Position numbers and translations under genes: made by a program
Shown here: positions 26,239-34,795 of the stretch, one piece after another
Position numbering within the stretch: position 1 is the stretch's first letter
Layout of the letters: every line of letters begins with the position of its first letter
Assembly (NCBI RefSeq): GCF_008704205.1
Contig: NZ_VXLC01000014.1
Location: forward strand, 1-64,000
Direction: 5' to 3'
DNA from: Nocardia colli
Lineage (GTDB): Bacteria > Actinomycetota > Actinomycetes > Mycobacteriales > Mycobacteriaceae
DNA: 64,000 bases
The notes under the pieces: model-generated
Database searches by the model: none
Seen by the model: the letters and a program-made list of their open reading frames with translations, nothing else
Told to the model about the DNA's origin: nothing

Positions 26239-27194
26239 CGGCGGCCGAAGCGGGCGAGGGCGTCGAGGATGCTCGCGCGCATGGCCGGGCTGCCGGTGTG
26301 GCCGGATTCGTCGATGACGTGCAGTTCCGCGTCGGGCCAGGCCTGGGCCAGCTGCCAGGCGTTCTGCAGCGGGGTGCCGAGATCGAGGCGTCCGTGGATC
26401 AGTACGCCGGGGATTCCCGCGAGTTTGTGTGCCTCGTCGAGCAGTTGCCCGTCCGGAATCCAGGCGTCGTTGGCGAAGTAGTGCGTGCAGATCCGGACGA
26501 AGGCGAGCAGCGCGTCGTCCGGTTTGTCGCTGTAAGCGCCTGGGTGGCCGAGGGTTTCGTGCGCGATGACGGCGTCCTCCCACGCGCACCAATTGCGGGC
26601 CGCCGTCGCGCGCACGTCCGGATCTGGATTGTTCATCAAACGGCTATATGCGGCAACGAGATTCCCGTCGCGTTCGGATTCGGGCAGTGCGTTGCGGAAC
26701 GTCTCCCACGGGCCCGGCAGGAAGCGCGCGACGCCGCGGTAGAGCCAATCGGTCTCCTCCGGCCTGGTCATCGTAACGCTGACCAGCACGATCTCGGACA
26801 CCCGCGCGGGATAGCGTTCGGCGTAGGCGAGGATCAGCGTCGAACCCCAGGAACCGCCGTACAGCAGCCACTGCTCGATGCCGAGGTGTACCCGGAGCCG
26901 CTCCATGTCCTCGATCAGGTGCTCAGTGGTGTTGTGCGCCATATCGACTGCCGGATCCGAGGCATGCGGCAGGCTCTCGCCGCAGCCGCGCTGATCGAAC
27001 AGCACGATGCGGTAGACGGCGGGATCGAAGTTCTTCCGCGCGCCGCGCTTACCCCCGCTACCCGGTCCGCCGTGCACCACCAGGGCCGGCTTACCGTCCG
27101 GATTACCGCTGGTCTCCCAGTAGATCCGGTTGCCGTCGCCGACCTCGAGCAGTCCGTGCGCGTAGGGCTCGATCTCCGGAAATGGTTGCGTCAC
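26235..27194 (-). CDS. pip: Proline iminopeptidase (S33 alpha/beta hydrolase)
   Basis: This cytosolic aminopeptidase removes amino-terminal proline. HGGPGSGG forms the oxyanion region, the nucleophile elbow is GGSWGS, DQRGCGESLPHA is the family signature, and Asp and His occur late in LIHGRLDLGTP and DESGHTGSP. The frame is open to 27245, but I chose GTG at 27194 (V-T-Q-P-F-P), giving 319 residues, because family similarity begins there and a TAGCAT box seven bases upstream fits a leaderless transcript. It follows ctaA on the same strand. Confidence 0.88.
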   Translation of the reverse strand: MTQPFPEIEPYAHGLLEVGDGNRIYWETSGNPDGKPALVVHGGPGSGGKRGARKNFDPAVYRIVLFDQRGCGESLPHASDPAVDMAHNTTEHLIEDMERLRVHLGIEQWLLYGGSWGSTLILAYAERYPARVSEIVLVSVTMTRPEETDWLYRGVARFLPGPWETFRNALPESERDGNLVAAYSRLMNNPDPDVRATAARNWCAWEDAVIAHETLGHPGAYSDKPDDALLAFVRICTHYFANDAWIPDGQLLDEAHKLAGIPGVLIHGRLDLGTPLQNAWQLAQAWPDAELHVIDESGHTGSPAMRASILDALARFGRR

Positions 27195-27200
27195 TTCGAC

Positions 27201-27206
27201 GATGCT
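27201..27206 (-). promoter_or_regulatory. Possible -10 box for leaderless pip transcript
   Basis: On the minus strand TAGCAT is followed by seven bases and then the GTG of pip, with no ribosome site between. TAnnnT at this distance is the usual layout of leaderless actinobacterial genes. A -35 element is not evident. Confidence 0.4.
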
Positions 27207-27287
27207 AGAAGACCCGCGCGGCCTCGGGCCGGCGGGTCCGGGCATGCAGCGCGAGCACGAATCCCGCCGCGGCGGCGATGACGCCGG

Positions 27288-28256
27288 TCAGGCGGACTGC
27301 TTCGCGGTGACGGTCGCCGGCAGTGGCTCGTGCGTGCGCAGCGAAGCCCACAGTGCGGCGGTGGCGGCGACGCAGGCGGCGGCCCCGCCGACGTGGATGA
27401 CCACCAGCGCGGCCGGGACGTGGGTGAAGTACTGCACGATGCCGACCAGGGATTGCGAGCAGACGAGCGCGAGCAGCACGAACAGGCGCTTGCGGATCGC
27501 GGGGGTGACGCCGACCGCGAACAGGCCGAAGCCCAGGCCGATCAGCAGCGCCAGATAGCCGACGAGCAGCTGCGAATGCAGATGCACCAGGGTGACGATC
27601 TCGATCTGCAGGCGCTCGACCTGGCGCTCGATGCTCTTGTCGCCCGCGTGCGGTCCGGCGGCGGTGACCAGCGTTCCGGCGATCAGCACGCCGCTCAGCG
27701 CGACACCGCTGAGCGCGGTCAGCCAGCGCAGCGGCGCGGGCGCCTGCACGGTGTCGACGCCGTCGTCGGGTTCGCTGATCTTCGCGTAGAGCACCACGGA
27801 CAGCCAGACCATCAGCATCGAGGCCAGCAGGTGCACCGAGACGGTCCACCAGAGCAGCCCGGTGCGCACGGTGATGCCGCCGATGACGGCCTGCAACAGC
27901 GTGCCGCCGGGCATCAGCCAGGCATAGATCAGCACGTCGCGGCGGCGCCGGGCGCGGATGACCGCGAGCACGATCAGCGCGGCGGCCAGCGAGACGACGA
28001 AGGTGAGCAGCCGGTTGCTGAACTCGACGGCCTGATGCAGCACCGGCACCTCGGACACGCCGACCGGGGTGAAACTGCCGGGGAAGCACCGCGGCCAGGT
28101 CGGGCAACCGAGGCCGGAGGCGGTGACCCGGACGACGGCCCCGGTGACCGCGATGCCCGCCTGCGTGAGGATGACCGCGATCGCGGTCAGGCGCTGCACC
28201 CGCAGCGAGGGCAGCGGCAGCTTGTCGACGAGTCGCAGAAAGGCGCGATACAGCAC
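27288..28256 (-). CDS. ctaA: Heme A synthase (CtaA/Cox15 family)
   Basis: CtaA oxidises heme O to heme A for cytochrome aa3 oxidase. About eight hydrophobic segments are present, with the family blocks VTASGLGCPTWPRCFPG, the heme-ligand histidines in LHQAVEFSNR and SVHLLASM, and GGITVRTGLLWW. I chose GTG at 28256, which gives 322 residues and has a TACCAT box six bases upstream. GTG 28274 and TTG 28280 are in-frame alternatives. It lies at the end of the mptB-ABC transporter group, as in mycobacteria, and complements ctaB. Confidence 0.9.
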   Translation of the reverse strand: MLYRAFLRLVDKLPLPSLRVQRLTAIAVILTQAGIAVTGAVVRVTASGLGCPTWPRCFPGSFTPVGVSEVPVLHQAVEFSNRLLTFVVSLAAALIVLAVIRARRRRDVLIYAWLMPGGTLLQAVIGGITVRTGLLWWTVSVHLLASMLMVWLSVVLYAKISEPDDGVDTVQAPAPLRWLTALSGVALSGVLIAGTLVTAAGPHAGDKSIERQVERLQIEIVTLVHLHSQLLVGYLALLIGLGFGLFAVGVTPAIRKRLFVLLALVCSQSLVGIVQYFTHVPAALVVIHVGGAAACVAATAALWASLRTHEPLPATVTAKQSA

Positions 28257-28312
28257 GTCACGATGGTAGAGCACGGTCAACTACACGCTGTCGTTGGTAC
28301 CGGCTCGGCGGC

Positions 28313-29104
28313 CTACTCGAAGCGGAAGTAGCGCGCGGCCAGCAGACCCGAGACCGCGCCCCACACGGCGAGCACGGCGATGCCGAACCAGTCGACGCTG
28401 CTGCGCATCGCGTCCTCCAGGGTGACCGCCAGCGCGCCCGAGGGGACCAGGCGGGCAAGCACATTCACCGCGGCGGGCAGATCGTCGGAGGCGAACACGA
28501 CGCTGGCGATGCCGAGCATGACAAACCACAGGATGTTCGCCAGCGCCAGCACGATCTCCGCCTTCAGCGTGCCGCCGAGCAGCAGGCCCATCGCCGCGAA
28601 CGTCGCGGTGCCGAGCGCGATCACCAGCGCGCCGAGCGCGAGTCCGGCCGGCTCGGGGCGCCAGCCGAGCGCGAAGCCGATCACGCCGAGCAGAATCGCT
28701 TGCAGCACAACGACGATCAGCACGGCCGCGCTCTTGCCCGCGATGATGCCCCAGCGGGGGAGCGGAGTGGCGCCGAGGCGTTTCAGCGCGCCGTAGCGGC
28801 GGTCGAAGCCGACCGCGATGGCCTGTCCGGTGAACGCGGTGGACATCACCGCGACCATCATCACTGCGGGCACGATCTTGTCCACCCGGTCGTCGCCGAG
28901 GTCGCCGAACGGCAGCAGGCTGAGCCCGACCAGCAGGGTGATCGGGATGAACATGGTCAGCAGCAGCTGTTCGCCGTTGCGCAGCAACAGGATCAGCTCG
29001 AGCCGGGTCTGCGCGAGCATCATCGCCGCGCGCGAGCTCGGCCGCGGGTCCGGGGCGAAGGTGCCCGGGGTGAAACGGTTGGCGGTCAGGTCGGGCTGAG
29101 TCAT
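28313..29104 (-). CDS. ABC-2 type exporter permease
   Basis: This is the integral membrane half of an ABC exporter. It has six hydrophobic segments, starting after a ~45-residue cytoplasmic arm, with the ABC-2 family stretch GFDRRYGALKRLGATPLPRW in the first cytosolic loop. It has 263 residues. ATG at 29104 overlaps the ATPase stop (ATGA). The substrate is unknown. Older mycobacterial annotation calls the orthologous genes antibiotic transport, but their link to mptB and ctaA suggests a cell envelope or heme-related role. Confidence 0.87.
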   Translation of the reverse strand: MTQPDLTANRFTPGTFAPDPRPSSRAAMMLAQTRLELILLLRNGEQLLLTMFIPITLLVGLSLLPFGDLGDDRVDKIVPAVMMVAVMSTAFTGQAIAVGFDRRYGALKRLGATPLPRWGIIAGKSAAVLIVVVLQAILLGVIGFALGWRPEPAGLALGALVIALGTATFAAMGLLLGGTLKAEIVLALANILWFVMLGIASVVFASDDLPAAVNVLARLVPSGALAVTLEDAMRSSVDWFGIAVLAVWGAVSGLLAARYFRFE

Positions 29105-30033
29105 CCGCGTAGGTCCCGTCCGGTGAGTTCCAGGAAGACGTCTTCGAGCCTGCGCTGATCGATCCGGATGTCGGTGGCCAGCACGTTCACTCGCGCGCAC
29201 CACGCGGTCACCGTGGCCAGCACCTGCGGATTGATCTCGCCCTCCACCAGATACGTGCCCGGGGTCGTCTCGCGCGGCGAGAAACCTTCCGGCAGTGCCG
29301 ATTTCAACAGATCCAGATCGAGTTTCGGTGGGGCGGAGAAGCGTAACTGTCCCGCGGCGCCGTGCGCGGTCACCTCGGCGGGCGTGCCCGACGCGACGAT
29401 CCGGCCGTGATCGATGATCACCAGCTGATCGGCCAGCTGCTCCGCCTCGTCCATCAGATGCGTGGTCAGCACCACGGTGACCCCGTCGCGCCGCAACGCA
29501 TCGATCAACTCCCACACGATCAGCCGCGCCTGCGCATCCAACCCCGCCGTCGGCTCATCCAGGAACACGATCTCCGGCTTCCCCACCAGCGCACAAGCCA
29601 ACGCCAACCGCTGCTGCTGCCCACCGGACAACCGCCGATACGGCGTCCCCCGATTGTCCTGCAACCCGAGCGTCTTCAACAACCACTCCGGATCCAGCGG
29701 ATCAGCAGAATAAGCCGCCACCAGATCGAGCATCTCGCCCGCCTTGGCCCCCGGATAAGCCCCGCCCCCCTGCAACATCACCCCGATCCGCGGCCGCAAC
29801 CGATCCGAATCCGCAATCGGATCCAGCCCCAGCACCCGCACCGCCCCCGCATCCGGCGTAACAAACCCCTCACACATTTCCACCGTGGTGGTCTTGCCGG
29901 CCCCGTTGGGGCCGAGCAGCGCAAGTACCTGCGCGCGTTCGACATCGAAGCTCAAACCGTCGACCGCCGTGGTCTCGCCATAACGCTTGACGACACCGTC
30001 GACGCGAACGGCAGGTCCGGAGGCTCGGTTCAC
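29101..30033 (-). CDS. ABC exporter ATP-binding protein
   Basis: This is the nucleotide-binding subunit for the adjacent permease. Walker A is GPNGAGKTTT, the signature RLSGGQQQR, Walker B VFLDEPTAGLD, and the switch histidine is in TTHLMDEAE. A ~100-residue carboxyl extension follows the ATPase core, as in DrrA-type exporters. GTG at 30033 overlaps the mptB stop by four bases (GTGA), so I set the start there (310 residues). Confidence 0.92.
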   Translation of the reverse strand: MNRASGPAVRVDGVVKRYGETTAVDGLSFDVERAQVLALLGPNGAGKTTTVEMCEGFVTPDAGAVRVLGLDPIADSDRLRPRIGVMLQGGGAYPGAKAGEMLDLVAAYSADPLDPEWLLKTLGLQDNRGTPYRRLSGGQQQRLALACALVGKPEIVFLDEPTAGLDAQARLIVWELIDALRRDGVTVVLTTHLMDEAEQLADQLVIIDHGRIVASGTPAEVTAHGAAGQLRFSAPPKLDLDLLKSALPEGFSPRETTPGTYLVEGEINPQVLATVTAWCARVNVLATDIRIDQRRLEDVFLELTGRDLRG

Positions 30034-31724
30034 GATGTCACACCGTAAGAGGTGGGCAGTTGTGACGGAGCCGACACCCCCTGCTGCGCCCGCCACGGCA
30101 GTTTGTTTCGGGTTATCACGATGAACAGCACCGAGACGATCACGGTGGCGATCGCGGCGCCGACGATCTGGAACACCTCGAGATCGGCGCCGCGCGGCAT
30201 CAGGATGACGCTGACCACCGCCGAGAAGGCCACGGCCGGAACGCGGAACGCCGGCCGGGTCGCCCAAGCGGCCAGCGGCACGATCGCCCACAGCACGTAC
30301 CAGGGCTGCACCACGGGGAACAGCAGCACGATCGCACCCATCGAGACGCCGAGCGCGCCGACCGGATGCAGCCGGCCGACACCGGTGGCGACCAGCATGC
30401 GCACCGTGAGGAAGCCCGCGATCACCGCCGCGATCGGGCGGGTGATGCTCAACAGCGCGGTGGTGTGATCGCCGAGTCCGAGCAGCACCCCGCCGAACCC
30501 GGTGATGATGCTGAGCACCGTCGGCACCGACATCCAGCTGCGCACCTTGTTCGCGACATTGAGCGTGTGGATCCAGCCGAAGCCGAGCCCGCTCATCGAA
30601 CCGATGAAAAGGGTGGTGCCGATCGCGATGGCGCCGAGCATCGCCGCGGCGATGAGCACATTGCGCAGGTTGAATCCCCAGCGTCGAGCCAACGCCATGC
30701 CGACGAACCCGAGCGCGACGATCGAGGTGAGCTTCACCGACGACGAGAGCGTGATGACGATCGCCCCGCCGATCAGCCACGTGTAAGCCCGGCCGTCGAA
30801 CGGATGTATGTCTTCGATTGCTCGGAGGCAGAACTCCATGCCGGCCAGCATCAGACCGAGCATCAGCGCGTCGTTGTGCACGCCGCCGACCAGGTGGAAC
30901 AGCACCAGCGGATTCGCGGCGCCCAGCCACAGCGCGCTCACCGGCGCCACGCCGCAACGCACCGACAGCCGGGGCAGCGCCCAGACGATCAGCGCGACGC
31001 CGGCCAGCGCGAGCATCCGGTGCACCCACACGCCCGCGATGATGTTGTCACCGGTGATCTCGGCGATGCCACGACCGAGCCAGAGGAACAGCGGCCCATA
31101 CGGCGCCGGGGTGTCACGCCAGATGTTCGGCACGTTGTTGGTCAGCACGTTGTCGATGCCGAGCCCGGCGACCGGGCCCTCCTGATACGGGTCTATGCCG
31201 CGCGCCGCGATTTCGCTTTGGGCCAGATACGAATACACGTCGTTGCTGAACAACGGTGGCGCGATGCTGAGCGGGATGATCCAGAGCAGGAGCGTGCGGT
31301 CGAGCTGGGAACGGCTGAGCCGGTGCAGCGGAGACCCGCCGATACCGCCGACGGCGAAGCGCCCCAACAACAACCAGGCCAGGACCACCACGACCGTGCC
31401 GGTCATGCACATGGCCAGTGATCCGGTGTGGGCGCGGGCGAAGATGCCTAGGACGCGGACGCCGGAGGTGGGGTTCTGGTGGACGGGTTGGGCGCCGATG
31501 CCGAGGGCGCTGATCGCCATCAGGACGGTTCCGGTGGCGCCCATCAGGCGGATGCGGTCCAGTTGGACGCGTTCTTTCCGGTCGAGGCCGGGAACCTCGG
31601 TCTCGTCCTGGTGCAGGACCGCGATCGTGTGATCGGCGGTCGGCACGTCCAACCCGAGTGCTCGGCGCCCGAATGCCAGTGTCCTGCGCCGCGCGCCCTC
31701 CAGTACCGCCACGAGACGAAGCAT
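30030..31724 (-). CDS. mptB: Alpha-(1->6)-mannosyltransferase MptB
   Basis: MptB is a polyprenol-phosphomannose-dependent GT-C glycosyltransferase that extends the early mannan core of lipomannan and lipoarabinomannan. It has at least 12 hydrophobic segments. The first outer loop contains the acidic catalytic-type motif PPLFSNDVYSYLAQ, and the next has APYGPLFLW. It has 564 residues, normal for the family. ATG at 31724 has no obvious ribosome site. It leads the mptB-ABC-ctaA group. Confidence 0.9.
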   Translation of the reverse strand: MLRLVAVLEGARRRTLAFGRRALGLDVPTADHTIAVLHQDETEVPGLDRKERVQLDRIRLMGATGTVLMAISALGIGAQPVHQNPTSGVRVLGIFARAHTGSLAMCMTGTVVVVLAWLLLGRFAVGGIGGSPLHRLSRSQLDRTLLLWIIPLSIAPPLFSNDVYSYLAQSEIAARGIDPYQEGPVAGLGIDNVLTNNVPNIWRDTPAPYGPLFLWLGRGIAEITGDNIIAGVWVHRMLALAGVALIVWALPRLSVRCGVAPVSALWLGAANPLVLFHLVGGVHNDALMLGLMLAGMEFCLRAIEDIHPFDGRAYTWLIGGAIVITLSSSVKLTSIVALGFVGMALARRWGFNLRNVLIAAAMLGAIAIGTTLFIGSMSGLGFGWIHTLNVANKVRSWMSVPTVLSIITGFGGVLLGLGDHTTALLSITRPIAAVIAGFLTVRMLVATGVGRLHPVGALGVSMGAIVLLFPVVQPWYVLWAIVPLAAWATRPAFRVPAVAFSAVVSVILMPRGADLEVFQIVGAAIATVIVSVLFIVITRNKLPWRAQQGVSAPSQLPTSYGVTS

Positions 31725-31817
31725 AAGGGGCGCGGTCGCGGACAGTCCCGGCACAGACCGGTGACGGCGGTGCTCGTTCCGATCGGCAGCGTCGCCGACC
31801 GGGGCACAATCAGACAC

Positions 31818-32576
31818 ATGGTTTCGGAGTCCAGGCGGCGGATCGAAGTCGCCGCGTGCGGGCTGCTCGCGCGGCACGGGTATCACGGGTTCGGTCTGAA
31901 GGCGTTGAGCGAGGCGGCCGGATTGCCGTATGGCTCTATCTACCACCACTTTCCAGGGGGCAAGGAGGAGATCGCGGTGGCCGCGATCACCGGCACCGGG
32001 ACGCTCACCGGGCGGATGATCCGGCAGGCGCCGACGGACGTGTTCGCCACGACGACCACCATTTTCGAGTTCATGGTGCGCAAGCTGGCCGCCTCGGAAT
32101 GGGACGACGGATGTCCGATCGGCACGCCTGCGCTGGACGGCGGCAGTGATGCCGAGTCGATCCGCGCCGCCTGCGCGACCGCCTTCGAGGCGATGGAGCA
32201 GGCGTTCGCCGGACTGCTCGCCGAGCTGGGGTTGTCCGCGCAGGACGCGGGGGAGCTGGCCACCACGGTGGTCGCCGCGTACGAGGGCGCGACCATCCTG
32301 TCCCGGGTGCGGCGCTCGGAGGCGCCGCTGCACACGGTGGCGGCGGCGATGGAGCGGCTGATCCGGGTGACGTTCACCGAGGCCGGCCTGCCGAACGGCG
32401 ATCCGGGTACGCCGGACAGCGGCGAGTCGGGCACCGGGTCGTCGGATGTCGACGCGGGAATGATCGAGGTGGACCAGGCGGCCTCGGTCGAGGAGCGGGT
32501 GGTCGCGGCCGCCGCGGAATCCGAGGTCGCCGGAATTGTTCCGGAAGTTATTGCCGAGCAGGGAAATTCCTTGTGA
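31818..32576 (+). CDS. TetR family regulator (LmrA/YxaF-like)
   Basis: The helix-turn-helix (RRIEVAACGLLARHGYHGFGL, LSEAAGLPYGSIYHHFPGGKEEI) and CPIGTPALD with the following helices match the LmrA/YxaF branch. An acidic tail of about 60 residues (after GDPGTPDSGESG) is an unusual extension. The product has 252 residues. It lies 39 bases before a dehydrogenase gene, with a perfect palindrome in the gap, so it probably represses that gene. It is divergent from mptB. Confidence 0.88.
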   Translation: MVSESRRRIEVAACGLLARHGYHGFGLKALSEAAGLPYGSIYHHFPGGKEEIAVAAITGTGTLTGRMIRQAPTDVFATTTTIFEFMVRKLAASEWDDGCPIGTPALDGGSDAESIRAACATAFEAMEQAFAGLLAELGLSAQDAGELATTVVAAYEGATILSRVRRSEAPLHTVAAAMERLIRVTFTEAGLPNGDPGTPDSGESGTGSSDVDAGMIEVDQAASVEERVVAAAAESEVAGIVPEVIAEQGNSL

Positions 32577-32584
32577 GGCATTGA

Positions 32585-32602
32585 CTAGAAAGAACGTTCT
32601 AG
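32585..32602. promoter_or_regulatory. Perfect palindromic operator, CTAGAA-N6-TTCTAG
   Basis: CTAGAA (32585-32590) and TTCTAG (32597-32602) form a perfect inverted repeat with a six-base spacer between the TetR stop and the dehydrogenase start. It overlaps a possible -35 TTGACT at 32581. LmrA/YxaF-type repressors bind sites of this general form, so it is the likely target of the preceding TetR protein. Confidence 0.75.
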
Positions 32603-32615
32603 CGAGACTCGGACG

Positions 32616-33635
32616 ATGAAGCGTCTGATGTTGACCGGTCCCGGCGAGCTGCGCTGGGAAGAACACCCCGAACCCGAGCTCGCCGAACCGGGACAGGCGC
32701 TGGTGCGCCCGATCGCCCTGGCCACCTGCGACATCGATCCGGCCGTGCTGCGCGGCGCGTTCCCACTGCCGGGTCCGTACTCGTTCGGGCACGAGGGCGT
32801 GGTCGAAGTCGTCGCGATCGGCGATGCGGTGCGCACCGTCGCGGTCGGCGACCGGGTGGTGGTGCCGTTCCAAATCTCTTGCGGCACATGCCCTGCCTGC
32901 CTGCGCGGCCGCACCGGCAATTGCACCAGCCATCCGCCGCTGTCCAGTTACGGCCTCGGCCCGCTCGGCGGCCTGGACTGGGGCGGACTCTGGGCCGACC
33001 TGGCGCTCATCCCGCACGCCGACGCCATGCTCGTGCCGCTCCCGCCCGGCATCGACCTGGTCGCCGTCGCGAGCGCCAGCGACAACATCCCCGACGGCTA
33101 TCGCGCGGTCGGCCCGCAGCTCGCGGACAACCCCGGCGCCGAGGTGTTGATCATCGGCGGTCCGGCGGCGCCGTCGATCGGCCTCTACGCCGCAGGCCTC
33201 GCCGTCGCGCTCGGATCGGCGCGGGTCGTCTACCTCGACGACTCCGTCGAACGGCTGGAGATCGCGAAATCCCTGGGCGCCGAGGCGATCGAAGGCCCGC
33301 GCGACGCCCGCGTCGGCCGATTCCCCATCACCGTCGAATCCGCGGGCGGCGCAAAGGCGTTGCGCGCCGCGATCGACGCCACCGCCTACGACGGCTGGTC
33401 CACCAGCGTCAGCGTCCAGCTCACCGACGTGCCGCTGCCGATCTTCGAGATGTACTCCCGCTGCTGCACGTTCCACACCGGACGTGCGCACGCCCGCCCC
33501 GCCATCCCCGAAGTCCTGGACCTGGTGGCGGCCGGCCGCTTCGATCCGTCGCTGGTTACCACCCGGACAGCAAACTGGGACGACGCCGTGGACGCTCTGC
33601 TGGAGACGCCGATGAAGCTCGTCGCCGTCCGCTGA
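32616..33635 (+). CDS. Zinc-type alcohol dehydrogenase family protein (MDR)
   Basis: This is a medium-chain dehydrogenase with the catalytic-zinc GHE motif (FGHEGVVEV) and a structural-zinc cysteine group CGTCPACLRGRTGNC. The cofactor domain has IIGGPAAPSIGLYAAG in place of the usual GxGxxG, so the nucleotide loop is unusual. It has 339 residues. It follows a TetR gene and operator and is likely induced by its alcohol or aldehyde substrate, which cannot be read from sequence. Confidence 0.88.
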   Translation: MKRLMLTGPGELRWEEHPEPELAEPGQALVRPIALATCDIDPAVLRGAFPLPGPYSFGHEGVVEVVAIGDAVRTVAVGDRVVVPFQISCGTCPACLRGRTGNCTSHPPLSSYGLGPLGGLDWGGLWADLALIPHADAMLVPLPPGIDLVAVASASDNIPDGYRAVGPQLADNPGAEVLIIGGPAAPSIGLYAAGLAVALGSARVVYLDDSVERLEIAKSLGAEAIEGPRDARVGRFPITVESAGGAKALRAAIDATAYDGWSTSVSVQLTDVPLPIFEMYSRCCTFHTGRAHARPAIPEVLDLVAAGRFDPSLVTTRTANWDDAVDALLETPMKLVAVR

Positions 33636-33980
33636 ACCGTCTCGGCGAGGTGGTCGAATGACCATGTGTGATGTATCGCACTGATCACGATCGGGACCGA
33701 ATGGACCGTCGAAACATCAGCGGCCCAGTCGGCCGATCCCGCGGCGGCGAACTGCTCGCATGTCGCGACGCTCGGCGGCTGTTCACCGAACCAGCAGGTC
33801 AAGGCCCATATTTGTGGTCGTTTTAAGACTCGGCTTAAATAGCGGCCTACTCGCGTATCGATCCGCAACTCCGCGGCACCGCGGATCGCCCTCCGCGAGA
33901 CCCCGGACCGACGGTCTGTGCAGGTCACGAGCCCCGAGAACTCAGGGCACCCTTATTAGATTTCGGGAACGAATTCCGCC
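33636..33980. other. Intergenic region upstream of sufR
   Basis: These 345 bases contain no supported gene. Open frames here lack protein-like composition. A TTATTAGATT stretch near 33953 could be a -10 element for the suf operon. Confidence 0.45.
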
Positions 33981-33995
33981 ACACTGATGTTGTGA
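33981..33995. promoter_or_regulatory. SufR box ACACT-N5-TGTGA over the sufR start codon
   Basis: ACACT (33981-33985), GATGT, then TGTGA (33991-33995) match exactly the palindrome that I recall being reported as the binding site of M. tuberculosis SufR. The GTG start codon of sufR (33992-33994) lies inside the right half-site. SufR bound here would block transcription start or early elongation, consistent with autoregulation of the whole suf operon. Confidence 0.8.
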
Positions 33996-34795
33996 AAACC
34001 GTGGGTTTGCGGGATGAGGACGAAAGGGCTGGTCGTAAGGCCGGTACCGGGTCGTCTGCTGCGCCCGCGACCGCAGGCGAGGGACACACCCGCGCGGCCA
34101 TCGTTCAGCTGCTGCTGGAAGAGGGCCCGATCACCGCGACCGCCATCGGCACCACGCTGGGCCTCGCCCCGGCCGGCGTCCGGCGGCACCTGGACGCACT
34201 GATCGACTCCGGTCAGGCCCGGGCCAGCAGGTCCGCGCCGTGGCAGCAGAAGGGGCGCGGCCGTCCCGCCAAGCAGTATCAGCTCACCGCCGCGGGCCGT
34301 GGCCAACTGGGTCACGCCTACGACGACCTGGCCGGCGCCGCGATCCGCCAGCTCGGCGAGATCGGTGGCGAACAGGCCATCACCGAGTTCGCCCGGAAAC
34401 GGGCCAGGACTATCGTGGCCGGGATCGCACCGGTCGAGGAGCACACGCCGCAACGCACCGAGGCCAAGGCCGAGGAGATCGCGGACGCGTTCACCGAGGC
34501 CGGTTTCGCCGCCTCCACCCGCAAGGTGGGCACCGGCGTGCAGATCTGCCAGCACCACTGCCCGGTCGCGCACGTCGCGGAGGAATTCCCGCAGCTGTGC
34601 GAGGCCGAACTCGAGGCGTTCCGTGACCTGCTCGGCACCCATGTGCAGCGGCTGGCCACGATCGCCAACGGCGACTGCGCATGCACGACGCACGTGCCGC
34701 TGCTCGTACTACCGATCACCAAAAAAACTTCACCAGAAATCGCTGCACAGCCCGCAGCGGTACGAACGAACGACTCCGGAAGGAGTGCCGAATGA
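33992..34795 (+). CDS. sufR: Iron-sulfur cluster biogenesis regulator SufR
   Basis: SufR represses the suf operon when it holds an iron-sulfur cluster. A winged helix-turn-helix (ITATAIGTTLGLAPAGVRRHLDAL) fills the first third. Candidate cluster ligands Cys186, Cys190 and Cys203 are spaced C-x3-C-x12-C, the spacing of the mycobacterial ligands, and CACT follows with Cys229 and Cys231. GTG at 33992 gives 267 residues, with the SufR box over the start. The gene overlaps sufB by four bases. Confidence 0.93.
   Translation: MKTVGLRDEDERAGRKAGTGSSAAPATAGEGHTRAAIVQLLLEEGPITATAIGTTLGLAPAGVRRHLDALIDSGQARASRSAPWQQKGRGRPAKQYQLTAAGRGQLGHAYDDLAGAAIRQLGEIGGEQAITEFARKRARTIVAGIAPVEEHTPQRTEAKAEEIADAFTEAGFAASTRKVGTGVQICQHHCPVAHVAEEFPQLCEAELEAFRDLLGTHVQRLATIANGDCACTTHVPLLVLPITKKTSPEIAAQPAAVRTNDSGRSAE

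Noticed and set aside
30030..33665. A 1211-codon minus-strand frame
   Set aside because: Only the part from 31724 down matches MptB. The rest is antisense to a TetR gene and a dehydrogenase with clear motifs.
33386..33928. A 180-codon minus-strand frame before sufR
   Set aside because: Half of it is antisense to the dehydrogenase gene and the rest shows no recognisable domain or ribosome site.
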